Source: Doryteuthis pealeii (lineage: Eukaryota > Mollusca > Cephalopoda > Myopsida > Loliginidae). Taken from it: a stretch of 64,000 bases of DNA. Location: assembly GCA_023376005.1 (NCBI GenBank), contig CM042151.1:76462985-76526984 (forward strand), in the 5' to 3' direction. Below are positions 10,979-21,791 of this stretch, in pieces. A program made the position numbers and the translations under genes. The notes beneath the pieces are model-generated. The model was not told where the DNA came from. It did not search any database and saw nothing but the letters and a program-made list of their open reading frames with translations. Positions within the stretch are counted from its first letter, which is position 1. Each line of letters begins with the position of its first letter.

Positions 10979-11622
10979 TTATTATAATGGAGATTGTGGG
11001 TTTGTCTGTCTGTAACCGAAACTATATTACTATACAAGTCACAATTCCTTTCGTTATTTACATCATATTCTCCATGATTTTATTTTTATTTAAACCTCAA
11101 TTATTAATAAAATTGTTTTACATTACTTACACTGTTGACCATATCTACTTACTAATAACATGCAATTGTATTCATATATACAACAAAATAGAGGTTTACA
11201 GAGTGAATGGGAAGGCTAATTTGCATATTGATCTTGAAAAATTGATTTTAATAAATATATGCTTAGTATTATTGATTTCTAATTGTTTGGTTTTATCTTA
11301 ATGAATATGAGCAAAAATATCTTCAATAAATCTTAAAAGAAATCGATTAACAAGAAGAAATAACTGTAATACTATTCTTTACTTCCTATTTTAACTAAAC
11401 AGTTTAATTAGGAAAATTTATCAATGAAAGATGGGAGTAACAGAAAATGATGGAAGAGTTAGTTTCAAAGTTGTTCTATTTTTCAATCATACCCCCTCTG
11501 TTTAAAATCTTTTTATCTTATTCAATTTCATTAGCCTTTCTAATTTAATATGATATTTTATTATAAAATTTAACTAAAATACTTGCACCCGGAGGGTGCA
11601 TATATTTGCTAGTTATTATAAT
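10979..11622 (+). mobile_element. Helitron-like non-autonomous element H1 with terminal direct repeats
   Basis: TTATTATAAT stands at 10979-10988 and again at 11613-11622. Inside the left repeat the element begins GGAGATTGTGGGTTTGTCTG. At the right end a hairpin GCACCC-GGA-GGGTGC is followed after 9 nt by CTAG and then the T of the repeat, which is the classic 3' end arrangement of Helitrons. Helitrons do not normally make target duplications, so the 10-bp repeat may be part of the element or a target preference. Related 3' ends are at 42570-42610 and 54265-54305 and related 5' ends at 42535-42570 and 58686-58740. The open frame 10987-11301 has no recognised domain. Confidence 0.5.
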
Positions 11623-11854
11623 ATATCACATTAATGCTTCACAGTAATGCCCAAACCTGATATACGTACTTCCACAAAATGGATACAGATACCAAAATAT
11701 CTCAAATATATATAATATTTACTATATATTTAGAATATAAGAAGAATTTTAGCCATTAATCAGCTGAGTTTTTAGATGAGGCTTCATAATTTGTATTATT
11801 TACATTTTTCAAACTGCTAAGTATTCTTTTTAAGAGTTCTACATTATTTTCACC

Positions 11855-12535
11855 CTTGGCCAGGATTGAACCCCGCCCTGTCGGTGGGGCATTAGAATGC
11901 ACCGACTACATCTCTGCAGAGGGGTAAGACTCCCCCAATGGGGCCACCTGTTTGCCAAGGGTGGCGACCCATGATGCTTAAGAACAGAGTCTTGGTAGAT
12001 GAGCAGTCCATGACATGCAACACTCCACTTAGAACCTTACTTAGGCTAGACGGGTGGTCAGAGAGGCCCCCTCTGATCAATCGGCTGGCCACGTCAAGCC
12101 CTAGCACCTATATGATTTTCCCAACCCTATTGCCCTTATGGCAAGCCCCAATCCCTTTTTATTATATGGGTGCTAGAAGGTGGTGGCTGTGGGTCTACAT
12201 GTCCTGGGAATGATGTTAAACTCTATCTGATAGTGAGGTTCGAGTTTTGGAGGTTTGGGGAATGTGGAGCACCCCTTCATCACCATTGCTCCCTGGTCCA
12301 CTCTGACCCGGAGTGGTAGTACCTGTTAGGGTCCCATCTATGGGTTTAAATAGAAAACATGAGTTTATAAATAAAATTGTATTATCCATTAAAAATGAAA
12401 TTATTTCAAAACTTTGTTGGTATTAAACATTTTTGAACACCTAATTACCAATAGAAATATTCGGCATAAAATAACCCAAGGGATTGACATGCCGTAAAAC
12501 CCAACCAACCAACCAAACCAAACCAAACCAGGATT
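11855..12535 (+). repeat. Dispersed repeat family A, longest copy
   Basis: About 680 bp. The order is aggattgaaccccgccctg, a block around cagtccatgacatgcaacac, a block ending ctatctgatagtgaggttc, the ggtagtacctgttagggtcc block, and the tail ggcataaaat...gccgtaaaa followed by a (CCAA)n run. Parts recur at 7946, 13060, 26325, 45225 (minus) and 61860. The reverse complement of the first words resembles a tRNA B box, so a tRNA-headed SINE read from the other strand is possible. Non-coding. Confidence 0.7.
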
Positions 12536-12559
12536 GAACCAGCAATTTACAGAGTATTG

Positions 12560-12985
12560 TCGCTTACAACTGAATTAGTTCAACACATATATCAATTGCG
12601 GCATGTGTCCAATGGCCAAAAATGACATAGAAACTTAACATAATTTAACACTTGTACCCAGTCATGTTTAATGGAATCAGAACAATCTACCCCAAGTAAG
12701 TATTTCTTGAATACTTAACATAATTTAACACTTGTACCCAGTCATCTTAACAGAATGAGAACAATCTACCCCAATGGATTAAATAAAGGGTTTGGTTCAA
12801 AGTTCTGTGAATGCTCCCCAAGTTCATCAAGAAACACTGGAAGAAGGGCGGAGGGCACATCAACCAAAATGTTGTGTATATAACAATAAAGATGAGGACA
12901 ACTGTCTGAAAAATCTAAGTAATACAATGAATGTTAGAATTTATCTACATTTTTTTTCTAAATACAAATCATTAAATCACTGATC
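12560..12985. repeat. Local 80-bp duplication and VPEFEKK-family repeat arm
   Basis: The unit beginning cttaacataatttaacac occurs at about 12634 and 12714. From about 12740 to 12915 the sequence matches the repeats at 30180-30500 and 44340-44615 (gaacaatctacccca, ggagggcacatc, gatgaggacaa). Here the 21-bp coding-like minisatellite is absent. Confidence 0.6.
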
Positions 12986-13059
12986 ATCTTACAAAAAAAA
13001 ACAATATTTTTTCTATGTCTGTATTCTTAAAAATAAATGTCTTTAACCCAGATTAAGCA

Positions 13060-13290
13060 CCCACCCTTAGACTGATGCTGTAAATACACCGACTGCACCA
13101 ATAGGGCCACCTATTGGCCATGGGTGGCAGTCCATGATGCTTAAGGACGGAATCCTAGTGGCTGAGCAGTACATGACATGCAAAACTCCACTTTGACTCA
13201 GTGGTATTAGGGCCACAATCTGGCAAAAGGGGGCTCTGGTGAAAATCCAAAGGGTGTCGCCACCCTTGTCAGGAATCAATGGTTTTTGGC
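13060..13290 (+). repeat. Dispersed repeat family A, 5' part only
   Basis: It matches the first 200 bp of the copy at 11855-12535 (ggccacct, gggtggc, ccatgatgcttaag, acatgacatgca). It is truncated at the 3' side. Confidence 0.65.
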
Positions 13291-13784
13291 ATACTTGTCA
13301 CTGTGTCTATGGAAAATCTGCAGCAAACAAGGGCATCTCCTTCCTTTGACTGGGATATGCATGCAGGATTTGTGGAGCACTTGTGAATTTCATATTCGCT
13401 TGTTACTCCTTCAGTTACATAATTCGTGGGTTGCCTACAAATTATGTAGTGTAGGGTAGGTAAATTTAAATAATGGTATTCATAAATGGAAAAGTTTAAA
13501 TAACGGTATTCGTAAATGTAGAGTTACCATTGAATCATAGAATGACTGTTATAGAAGTGATTGGCAGCAGTTAACCTTTCACTGAACTAGTCAGTGATTT
13601 CTCATTGGCTAAAGGCAAACTGTGTCGGGGAACTTAAAGTAGTCAGAATTTGGTAGTTCATCGATGGGAGCAGATTAAAAAAAAGGGTGGTAAGAATAAC
13701 CAGAAACCAAACTTTTTTTTAGACTTTATCTTTCAAATGTTTGATAAACAGTCTGTTGGGTTCAAAGTTATAATAAGTTGAACA
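13291..13784. other. Spacer, no feature seen
   Basis: It contains a partial duplication of a 30-bp phrase (taaataatggtattcataaa and the related copy at about 13495-13520). No gene is seen. Confidence 0.4.
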
Positions 13785-14440
13785 AAACAACTCTGACACG
13801 AGTGTTAAATCACAAAAGGACTTTAATACAAGCACACGGAGAAGCATTTAAGACAAGAAATATGCGTATACAAGATACATGAGAAAAGTTACATAATAGA
13901 TGTACACGTACATAGAAAAGGGATAAGATACAATAAAAACGTATACAATAGTTATCTAAAAGTACATACAAGAGGTAGGGATAGTTATGGAGAGTCCATA
14001 GGTTATAGTAACTTACTAGTGTTGTGTTGGGGGCAGAAGCCCCCACCCGAGAAGGGTGTAGACATAAATGTCTCACCTATTGTGTGAGGTGCCGCAGAAG
14101 AAGAAGAGGATTCGAACTTGCCTGCTTAAATAGCAAAACCCCTGGATGTGAAAACACGAAACAAGAGGGAAGATAACTCTTCCAGCCAAAGGGAAGACAA
14201 TCCCACAGGGCCAACGCTTGGACCATTTACCAAAACTCTTCTTATTCTCAATGATACTCACATCAGAAAAATAAGGACCATTTAAGTCTAAAAAAAAGGC
14301 TTTCGGGTTACCCTTACTGCTCTTATAACCTGGACGAAGCATGAACTTTTTGCCTACCAAATTTACCCAACAGCTGTATCAAATTTTCTTGGTATTATAA
14401 GAATTAAATGTAATTTTGGCTTTAGTGCCCAAAACTATTT
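13785..14440 (-). repeat. LTR-like repeat family B, minus copy
   Basis: It shares an ordered set of blocks with 15000-15420, 32890-33325, 51308-51960 and 54550-55060 (minus) and 49890-50700 (plus). The blocks are an actttaata block near a possible polyadenylation end, a run of atacataca words, ttatggagagtccat, a GGGGGC hairpin (gggggcagaagccccc), an atttaa TATA-like box and ggaagataac. The order promoter then polyadenylation signal on the minus strand fits a solo LTR. No polyprotein is adjacent. Confidence 0.5.
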
Positions 14441-14493
14441 CTTATAATACATTAGAAGGCCTCAAAGAAACCTCCAAATGTAGGTGAATATAT

Positions 14494-14971
14494 GGCTGAC
14501 TTCCGATTTAGGTCGGAAATTAAAACGGAAAGTTTTTTGGTGATCCCCTACGGCAGTTTAACTACAGTCTATGAATTAACATTTTGCGAATTGGGTTACG
14601 GTTGTAGGGGATTAAGGTTGTTTTTAATTACGTATTGCTTAAAAAAAAAAAACCCAAATCACTATACATTTAATGTTGAAAAATATTTTTTTTAACTAAG
14701 TTTAATTGAAATTATACATTGCAATACTAACACAAACAACTGTCTCAATAATAGATTCAATAATTAATTTCAATGGTTAATCAAATGTATAGTAATTTGG
14801 GGTTTTTGTTGTTTATTTTTTTTAAGCAATACGTAATTAAAAACAACCTTAATCCCCTACAACCGTAACCCAATTCGCAAAATGTTAATTCATAGACTGT
14901 AGTTAAACTGTTATGGGGGATCACCAAAAAACTTTCCGTTTCAATTTTCCGACCTAAATCAGAAGTCAGCC
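14494..14971. mobile_element. Foldback/MITE-like element, family FB-A copy 2 (478 bp)
   Basis: Terminal inverted repeats of about 190 bp start GGCTGACTTCCGATTTAGGT. The 8-bp word GAATATAT stands directly outside both ends (14486-14493 and 14972-14979), a clean target-site duplication. An 8-bp duplication fits hAT, P or Merlin-type transposition; the GGC start does not match the usual hAT CA start, so the superfamily is left open. It encodes nothing. Confidence 0.85.
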
Positions 14972-14999
14972 GAATATATACATAAAATCCAACAAAGAA

Positions 15000-15420
15000 G
15001 TAGATTTAACAACAATACAGACTTTATTTTCTGAGCACAGGTAACATGAAATATAGATACATAGATACAGTTAGGATGAAAGTCTTTAGAAAGAATTCTT
15101 ATAGAATAGAAGTCACTGTATATGACCCATGTGGTTAGGATCTATAAAGGGCTATGTATTCATAAGAGTACAAACCTATAGTTGGGGGGGGGGAAAGCCT
15201 ACCACCTTAATTGACAGAGACACAACTTGACTAGTTCATCATTAGGGATACCAGATGAAAAAGAAGCACAAAGCTTCCCAGGTTAAGTTTAAATAGCCAT
15301 GTAGTACTATCACCTAGTGGCAAATCCTGGTGGCAAGGGGAGATAACCCTTTTCCACTCAAGTTCATCCCAGCAAGGGCAAATAATCTCAATAGTATTTT
15401 TTACCTGTATGATGGGATAT
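15000..15420 (-). repeat. LTR-like repeat family B, diverged minus copy
   Basis: The same block order as at 13785-14440 in weaker form: gactttattttctgagcac, a g-run, a tttaaat box and ggggagataacc. No coding sequence. Confidence 0.45.
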
Positions 15421-15750
15421 TTCAAAGTTCACAATTCAACTCAGAACTAATTCTATTCAAATAAAATCCTATTATTATTGTAATGTGAGTCCTTCTGGTC
15501 CATTATAATGAACTAACCATCAGTTTTTGTATTTTGCTTCCAGTAGGAGTGGAGTGGTGAGAGAGCTGCTGTGAGCGGTTTAAAGTAGGCAAAGAGTTAA
15601 GCTATGAAATTATTGATGCATCTGTTTCCCTTGCTTTATTCCTACATGTTAGTATTAACTATTAATAAAAATACAAATAGTCAATTTGCTAGGAGTCTTG
15701 TTGTAATACAATAGTTAGCCAGCTGGTCTATATATATATATATATATATA
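15421..15750. other. Spacer ending in TA microsatellite
   Basis: No frame or repeat is recognised; a (TA)n tract lies at 15730-15751. Confidence 0.4.
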
Positions 15751-15751
15751 T

Positions 15752-15842
15752 TGGATCAAGTAACCAATAGGCAGGTTTTGCTTTTCAAAAGCAAAACCTG
15801 TCCTTTTGAATCTAGCTGGGGTGCCTATTGGTTACTTGATCC
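15752..15842. mobile_element. 91-bp miniature inverted-repeat element, family D
   Basis: Outer arms GGATCAAGTAACCAATAGG and its reverse complement enclose an inner perfect palindrome built from caggttttgcttt and its complement. The same outer ends border the much larger element at 30533-31112. No target duplication is evident. Confidence 0.7.
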
Positions 15843-16006
15843 GGCGTTTTTATTGCTATTTTAGTCATTAAATAAGACTAAAGTAATATGGCCCATGGGC
15901 GAATTTTAGCTAGTTGAAGACGTAATTTTGGAATTTAATCTTTCAGTAAAACAAATACACAAAGAAAGTAACTGAACATTTCTCTTATGCAGATGATGAA
16001 TGTAAG

Positions 16007-16062
<56 letters not shown>

Positions 16063-16319
16063 GATAGGCAAATTTTTCATCTGCTAGGAATTTTAAAAGC
16101 TAATTAGAAATAATTAAATCTATTATTTATGGTCAAACTTTGTCTAAATCGATAAATAGTAACATAATGACCATCATTAAAAAAAAAAGAAAAATATCAT
16201 TACATATGCAGTTTATTTTTAATAGATTTAAAACTATTTGGTTTGGTCAATTTCGACGATATCCGCCATTCAGCCTCATTTTCGATGGTTTTGGGTGCTT
16301 GTTTACAATTTTAATGTAA
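15843..16319. other. Spacer with long TA microsatellite
   Basis: A (TA)n tract of about 48 bp runs from 16011 to 16058. The rest is AT-rich with no gene. Confidence 0.5.
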
Positions 16320-17095
16320 CATTCGCGATTGCAAAAGAAATTACCAAAAATCAGGTAATTATCCGATTTTAATGAAATTTTCAGTATTGATTTATCAATT
16401 AATGAATTTTATAATGCATCTGTTATTTTATTTCAAAACTTTAATTTAGTATTTTTGCTATGAAAAATTAATATATAAAATTCATTTAAAATATGAAAAT
16501 CCCGATGTTAAGTTTAAAATGTTATATTTTTAGATTCTAGAAATAAATATCTACTTAATGCAAACCTTATTTTAGGTGCCAAAAGTAATAAGTTTTGAAG
16601 AAAAACTCGATTGAAAATGTACCCCCTCCCCTTTTTAAGCAGAAAAAAACATCGATGTATAATTTTTTCTTTTATAAAATAATAGCCAATTAAATAATTA
16701 TCGAAATGAGTAAAAAAGAAATCTCCAAAAAATTAATCATTTATTATTTTTTTACCTTTTATTTTTTTTGATTTTCAGTACTTATTTTCTCATAGAAATG
16801 CCACCGTGAATTTTTTTTTTGTTTCTAATCATAACTTCGGTCTTTTATCTCATTATGTATACTGTAATTAGTACAGTATAAGACCAACTCGAAAAAATGT
16901 TACGCCCCCAACATAAGGTGTGTGTGTGGGGGGGGGGGGGGGGGCGTCAAAATTAAGTGACCTGAAAAAAAAATGAGAAAGGTTTGAAATAAAATAAATA
17001 ATGCATTATAAAGATCGTTCATTGATAAATAAACACTGAAAATCTCATTAAAATCCGATAATTTCCTAATTTTTGGTAAATTATTTTCTGTAGGG
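16320..17095. mobile_element. Inverted element of repeat family P
   Basis: Arms 16325-16440 and 16970-17090 are inverted copies (aattaccaaaaatcag, gattttaatgaaattttcag and their complements). The interior is AT-rich and contains a 19-base G run near 16930. Single arms of the same family occur at 4180-4410, 47940-48190 and 48903-48928. A TA tract follows at 17152-17198. Confidence 0.65.
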
Positions 17096-17146
17096 GGGCT
17101 AAAGTCATTTTGTCAAAAACGCATTTTAGGCTCATTTTGTCAGTTC

Positions 17147-17201
<55 letters not shown>

Positions 17202-17499
17202 AGTTTATTTACAGTACAGAATTTAATAAGGACGCGTAAAAGCATATGCATTTTGTAAAATAAATTTTTTTTTTTTTCTTAAAAAGAAAGGAAAGGGTAC
17301 CCTAGTTCGATTTAAAATCAGAAATGATTTTCTTTTTTTCGATCAATGCTCCTCAGAGAAAAAATTTCATTGAAAGATGGTGATATAGTTTAGTTTGTTT
17401 TTTGTTGTTGTTGTTGTTGTGGACAACGGAAAAGACAGAAAGCAGTGAGAACAAGGGAAAAAATTTTCTCAATAAGAGAATTCGTAAAATTACGAAACT

Positions 17500-17757
17500 T
17501 ACAACTCACGTGGGGGGGGGGGTTCGAAAATTCCGAGTGCCCCCGTTTGATAAGTTGAGGCTTGAAGTGCCAAAAAGGAGTAGTTGTTGGGACTGCTTCT
17601 GAACGCACAGGAAGGGTTGAGTGCGGGAGATGTTGTAGGGTATGTGCTGCTTGATTCGAGATTCCAGTCTCAAGGTAGTACGGCCGATATAGCAAATCTC
17701 ATATTTGCATGTAAACTTATAGATAAGGTGGCTTTTGTGATGGGGGGCTACACTATC
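17500..17757 (-). pseudogene. Left-arm copy of the GIY-YIG domain with in-frame internal deletion
   Basis: The minus strand reads the same SHLIYKFTCKYEICYIGRTT start and the same ending as the right arm, but jumps from IKQHIPYNI straight to SRTQPFLC. About 60 residues are missing, including the LESLFI catalytic Glu. The remaining frame is open. The domain is therefore catalytically dead while the rest of the arm is nearly identical to its partner. Confidence 0.8.
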
Positions 17758-17762
17758 CTTGA

Positions 17763-18192
17763 GATTGATAGTGTAGCCCCCCATCACAAAAGCCACCTTA
17801 TCTATAAGTTTACATGCAAATGTGAGATTTGCTATATCGGCCGTACTACCTTGAGACTGGAATCTCGAATCAAGCAGCACATACCCTACAACATCCGTTC
17901 TGGCAACGTGGACTGTCCCACAGCTGCTGGCATAAATACTCCGTCCACCATTGGACAACATCTATTAAGAAATTCTGCTTGCGCTCGTTCCTACCACCCA
18001 GCTATGTTTTCAGTCCTTTGCAGTTCCAACAGCGAACTACAACTGCAGATTCTCGAGTCTCTTTTCATCTCCCGCACTCAACCCTTCCTGTGCGTTCAGA
18101 AGCAGTCCCAACAACTACCCCTTTTTGGCACTTCAAGCCTCAACTTATCAAACGGGGGCACTCGGAATTTTCGAACCCCCCCCCCCACGTGA
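17763..18192 (+). pseudogene. Penelope-like element GIY-YIG endonuclease domain (C-terminus of polyprotein)
   Basis: The frame reads VAPHHKSHLIYKFTCKCEI, then CYIGRTTLRLESRIKQHIP, then STIGQHLLRNSACARSYHP and the ILESLFISRTQPFLC block, and stops at 18190-18192. LIY...CYIG is the GIY-YIG core. The Arg residues of the RTTLRLESRIKQH helix and the Glu of LESLFI match the catalytic positions of the family. Paired cysteines (CKCEIC) before YIG are characteristic of Penelope-like elements. In such elements this domain follows a reverse transcriptase and nicks the target; no RT is present here. The domain is open, but its N-terminal side is only the palindrome junction, so it is a fragment. Confidence 0.85.
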
Positions 18193-18534
18193 GTTGTAAG
18201 TTTCGTAATTTTACGAATTCTCTTATTGAGAAAATTTTTTCCCTTGTTCTCACTGCTTTCTATCTTTTCCGTTGTCCACAAAAAAAAAAAAAAAAAAAAA
18301 AATAAACTATATCACCATCTTTCAATGAAATTTTTTCTCTGAGGAGCATTGATCGAAAAAAAAGAAAATCATTTCTGATTTTAAATCGAACTAGGGTACC
18401 CTTTCCTTTCTTTTTAAGAAAAAAAAAATTTATTTTACAAAATGCATATGCTTTTACGCGTCCGTAATATATATATATATATATAGAATACAATTCTGTA
18501 TTTTACATCAAAATAATAATAAATACACATACAC

Positions 18535-18668
18535 ATTTCTTTTCCCAAACGTAAGGAAAAGAAATTAAAACACAACACAGTCCTTTTCCCAAACTTAATG
18601 AAAAGAGATTAAAGCGAACACACAAACACAAATCCTTTTCCTAAATTTAAGGAAAAGTGATTAAAATA
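18535..18668. repeat. Three tandem hairpin repeats of about 45-50 bp
   Basis: Each unit has CCTTTTCC then a spacer then GGAAAAG, able to pair, followed by gattaaa and an aca-rich linker. They sit just outside the Penelope palindrome. Confidence 0.7.
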
Positions 18669-18689
18669 AATGTTTACACAAAAATCAAA

Positions 18690-18782
18690 GTCGATTGGCT
18701 AGGTTATTGCTCTCAACTACGTCCGCGCGTTTGCGCCAAAAATTAATTACTTTCCGATCCTATCTTCTAATTATAAATAGAT
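18690..18782 (+). promoter_or_regulatory. Promoter-like stretch (inverted CCAAT and TATA)
   Basis: gattggct at about 18691 is an inverted CCAAT box and tataaatag at 18772 a TATA box, about 80 bp apart. No recognised gene follows, so it may drive a mobile-element transcript. A similar arrangement is at 32159-32235. Confidence 0.35.
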
Positions 18783-20319
18783 AGAGAAGAAATCAAGAAA
18801 CACACAGACTTCATCTCACGTTCAAACCGGACACATCCGACGACCACAAACAAACATACAGATCTCGTCTCGCTGCCAGATAGAACAACGACCAAGAAAC
18901 AGGTGTTCGAACGAACGACTCTAATGTCTCAACACAATTACTACTACTACTAGTATTCTTACCACTTCGTTCTACCTACATCAAGAATCCGTTTCAACAG
19001 GTCATATATACAAACTTTATTCTCATTTCTGTCTACATCTAAACGAACTTTTCCAATCTAACATACGAACTTTTACATTTTACATTACACATATCATATC
19101 TACACTATTCCTTTTGAACATTTCACATATTATTGCAAATTTATTCTCTGAATAAATTTATTTGTTATTTTATAATTGTATGCATTTGTTTTATCATTTC
19201 TCCGTATTTTCTACCTAAACTGTGTCATATTTTTTATTCGTCATTTCTAATATAATTGAACAGTAACACACATTCTCATAATCCTCTACATACATTATAC
19301 AGAAATAAGGGGTATTTAAAAAAAAAAATTATTTTTTTAGTTCGCTATTCTGGACAAATACCAAAATCTATTTCTTAGAAACATATTTTTTAAAAAGTCA
19401 TCTTTGTGTACGATATCTATTTATGAATTAAAAAAAATATATAAATTTTGTTAGTATTTAATTTACTATTTATAGCTTATAAAATAGACAATTAGTTAAA
19501 AAAGAAAAGAAAAAAAGAAAGCAACACGTGGAGCTACAAATGTTCGTGCTTTTAAACAGGAATTAGAAAAAAATATTTGATAATATTATCTTTTTAAAAT
19601 TTTGTCAACATATTTTTTTTTTATCAAGAAAATGATTTTTTTTAATTCAGTCTTTTTTTATTAATTCAATCTTTTCTATATAATTCAATATTTTAAAAGT
19701 TAATCGCAGTTATCTCCCTTGTCTTGGGGAGAAAAAAGGGTGAAATGTTTAGGCTCGCGCAAAACAAACAAAATCCGTTTCTTTGCGTTGTAATTTAAAC
19801 AATAACAAAAAAAAAAAAAAAAGGAACAAAAATCACAGGGGAATTTTTCTTTAATATTTTTCTACTGTTGTTGATTTTTTTTTGTGCGATTTAAAAAGTG
19901 AAATCAATCGACAAAAACCGACGAAGGTAAGGTGAATTATTGGTCCTATTCATTTGCATGGGAAGACATTTCGCTTTGTTTAGAAATATTTTTGTGTTTA
20001 TGTCCAGTTTTTGTATTGAGTATGTTGTTACCTTTTAATGAATATTTTTTTAATATATATTTGATTAACTGTGTAAAAAAGTAAAAACAAATAATAATTT
20101 TAAAATAATGTTTTCTGGGTCCACTCTCAGCTATTCCTATGAATAAATGTCGGAAGTTTAACTTAGACTCATTGTTATGTTTATATTTAAGGTGTTTTGA
20201 GCGATGATTGTTGACAATTAAATGATAAATATTCTTTCTTTTAATTTGGGTGGGAGGGCGCAATAAATATGGGCCGTGGTTAGGGGTAGAAAAAATTGCA
20301 ATTAAAGAAAATAAGTAAA
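18783..20319. other. Long non-coding stretch with a candidate splice donor at about 19926
   Basis: It starts with GC-richer sequence downstream of the promoter-like box (to about 19000) and includes an AATAAA-containing stretch near 19155. At 19915-19932 the words accgacgaag|gtaaggtg look like the end of an exon with a good donor. This could be a 5' exon for ZNF2, whose acceptor is at 22177-22178; that is inference. No protein-coding frame is recognised. Confidence 0.3.
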
Positions 20320-20773
20320 TAAGGATAATAATAAAATATAATAAATAAATTTAAATAATAATAATAATAATAACAACAGAATAATGAATAAATTTAAATA
20401 ATAATAAAATAATAAATAAATTGATATAATAATAATAATGATAATAAAATAATGAATAAATTAATATAATAATAATGATAATAAACTAATGAATAAATTT
20501 ATATATAATAATAATGATAATAATATAATAAATAATAATAATATGATTTAATAAATAAATTTAAATAATAATAATAATAATTTAATAAATAAATTTAAAT
20601 AATAATAAATAAATAAATAATAAAATAAATAATAAATAAATTTGAATAATAATAATAATAATTTAATAAATAAATTTAAATAATAATAATAATAAAAAAA
20701 ATAAAATTTAAATAATAATAATAATAAAATAATAAATAAATTTTAATAATAATAATAATAAAAAATAAATTTA

Positions 20774-20805
<32 letters not shown>

Positions 20806-21030
20806 TTAAATAATAATAAATAATAATAAAATAATAAATACATTTAAATAATAATAATAAATAAATTTAAATAATAATAATAAAATAATAAGTAAATTTA
20901 AATAATGATGATAATAATAATAATAATAAAATGATAAATAAATTTAAATAATATTATAATAAATGAATTTTAAATAATAATAATAAGATAATAAATAAAT
21001 TTAGATAATAATAATAATAAAAATAAAAAT
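20320..21030. repeat. About 700-bp AAT-rich microsatellite block
   Basis: Interleaved aataat and aaataaat units with recurrent aataaatttaaat phrases, effectively free of G and C. It directly precedes a LINE tail that itself ends in aataataatgataattt, so it may have grown from a LINE tail. Confidence 0.9.
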
Positions 21031-21039
21031 TTGACCATA

Positions 21040-21480
21040 CAACAAAATGGTATATGCATAAACCAGAATCTGTTCTTGAGAATGAAATGCATAAAATTCT
21101 CTGGGACTTTGAAATAAAGACGGATTACTTAATCCCAGCCAGGAGACCAGACCTAGTGTTGATTAACAAAAAAGAAAGAACTTGTCAGCTGGTGGATTTT
21201 GCAGTTCCGGCAGACCACAGGGTAAAGATGAAGGAAAATGAAAAGATAGACAAATACCTGGATCTTGCCAGAGAATTGAAAAAGCTGTGGAATATGAGGG
21301 TGAACATGATACCAATTGTAGTTGGTGCATTTTGAACAGTCCCAAAAAGCTTGGAAAAAAGACTGGAGGAACTGGAAATCAGAGGAAGAATTGAGACCAT
21401 CCAGACAACTGCATTGGCCAGAATACTTAGACGAGTCCTGGAGACCTGAGGAGACTTGTTGTCACTCAGATTCCAGTGAA
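21040..21480 (+). pseudogene. LINE ORF C-terminal domain (ARRPDLVLINKK type), broken
   Basis: It reads KWYMHKPESVLENEMHKILW, then ARRPDLVLINKKERTCQLVD, KIDKYLDLARELKKLWNM, IPIVVGAF, then after an in-frame TGA (21333) KSLEKRLEELEIRGRIETIQ and LARILRRVLET, followed by another TGA. This tail is widespread at the 3' ends of animal LINE polyproteins. The PD...D/E-x-K-like arrangement could be a restriction-like nuclease remnant; that is inference. A microsatellite tail with aataataatgataat follows. The 5' part is absent. Confidence 0.8.
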
Positions 21481-21739
21481 ATACCATCAGCTAACACTGG
21501 TGTGAAAAACTCACAAAGAGTGAAATAATAATGATAATTTGTTCTCAGTTATTTACCAACCCCTCAACACGAGTAGGGTGAAACATAAAGTCAATTTCTT
21601 AAGCAGAATTTAACAGGTTTGAATTCAGAGTTTTCCTTCTCCTAGACTAGTTTGATGATGCAGTTCTCATAATGGCCTGAAAAATTAGGAAAATTAAAAA
21701 ATGTAATGTAAATACCGAATAAAAACTCCTATACATGCA

Positions 21740-21740
21740 A

Positions 21741-21791
<51 letters not shown>

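Larger units (their letters stand above)
17231..18466. mobile_element. Head-to-head Penelope-like element palindrome
   Basis: The left arm (17231 to about 17755) and right arm (about 17765 to 18466) are near-identical inverted copies around a 9-nt centre (GGGGGGCTACACTATC, loop, complement). Both arms end at ggacgcgtaaaagcatatgc. The right arm carries about 180 bp that the left arm lacks (about 17897-18078). TA microsatellites sit outside both arms. The coding strand runs outward from the centre on each side. Penelope-like elements are known for inverted, partial copies and pseudo-LTRs, which fits. Homopolymer runs near the outer coding ends (TTG repeats on the left, a run of A on the right) are where the arms differ most. 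Confidence 0.8.

Noticed and set aside
17584..17762. N-terminal extension of the GIY-YIG frame
   Set aside because: It is the antisense of the opposite arm of the palindrome and has no independent support.
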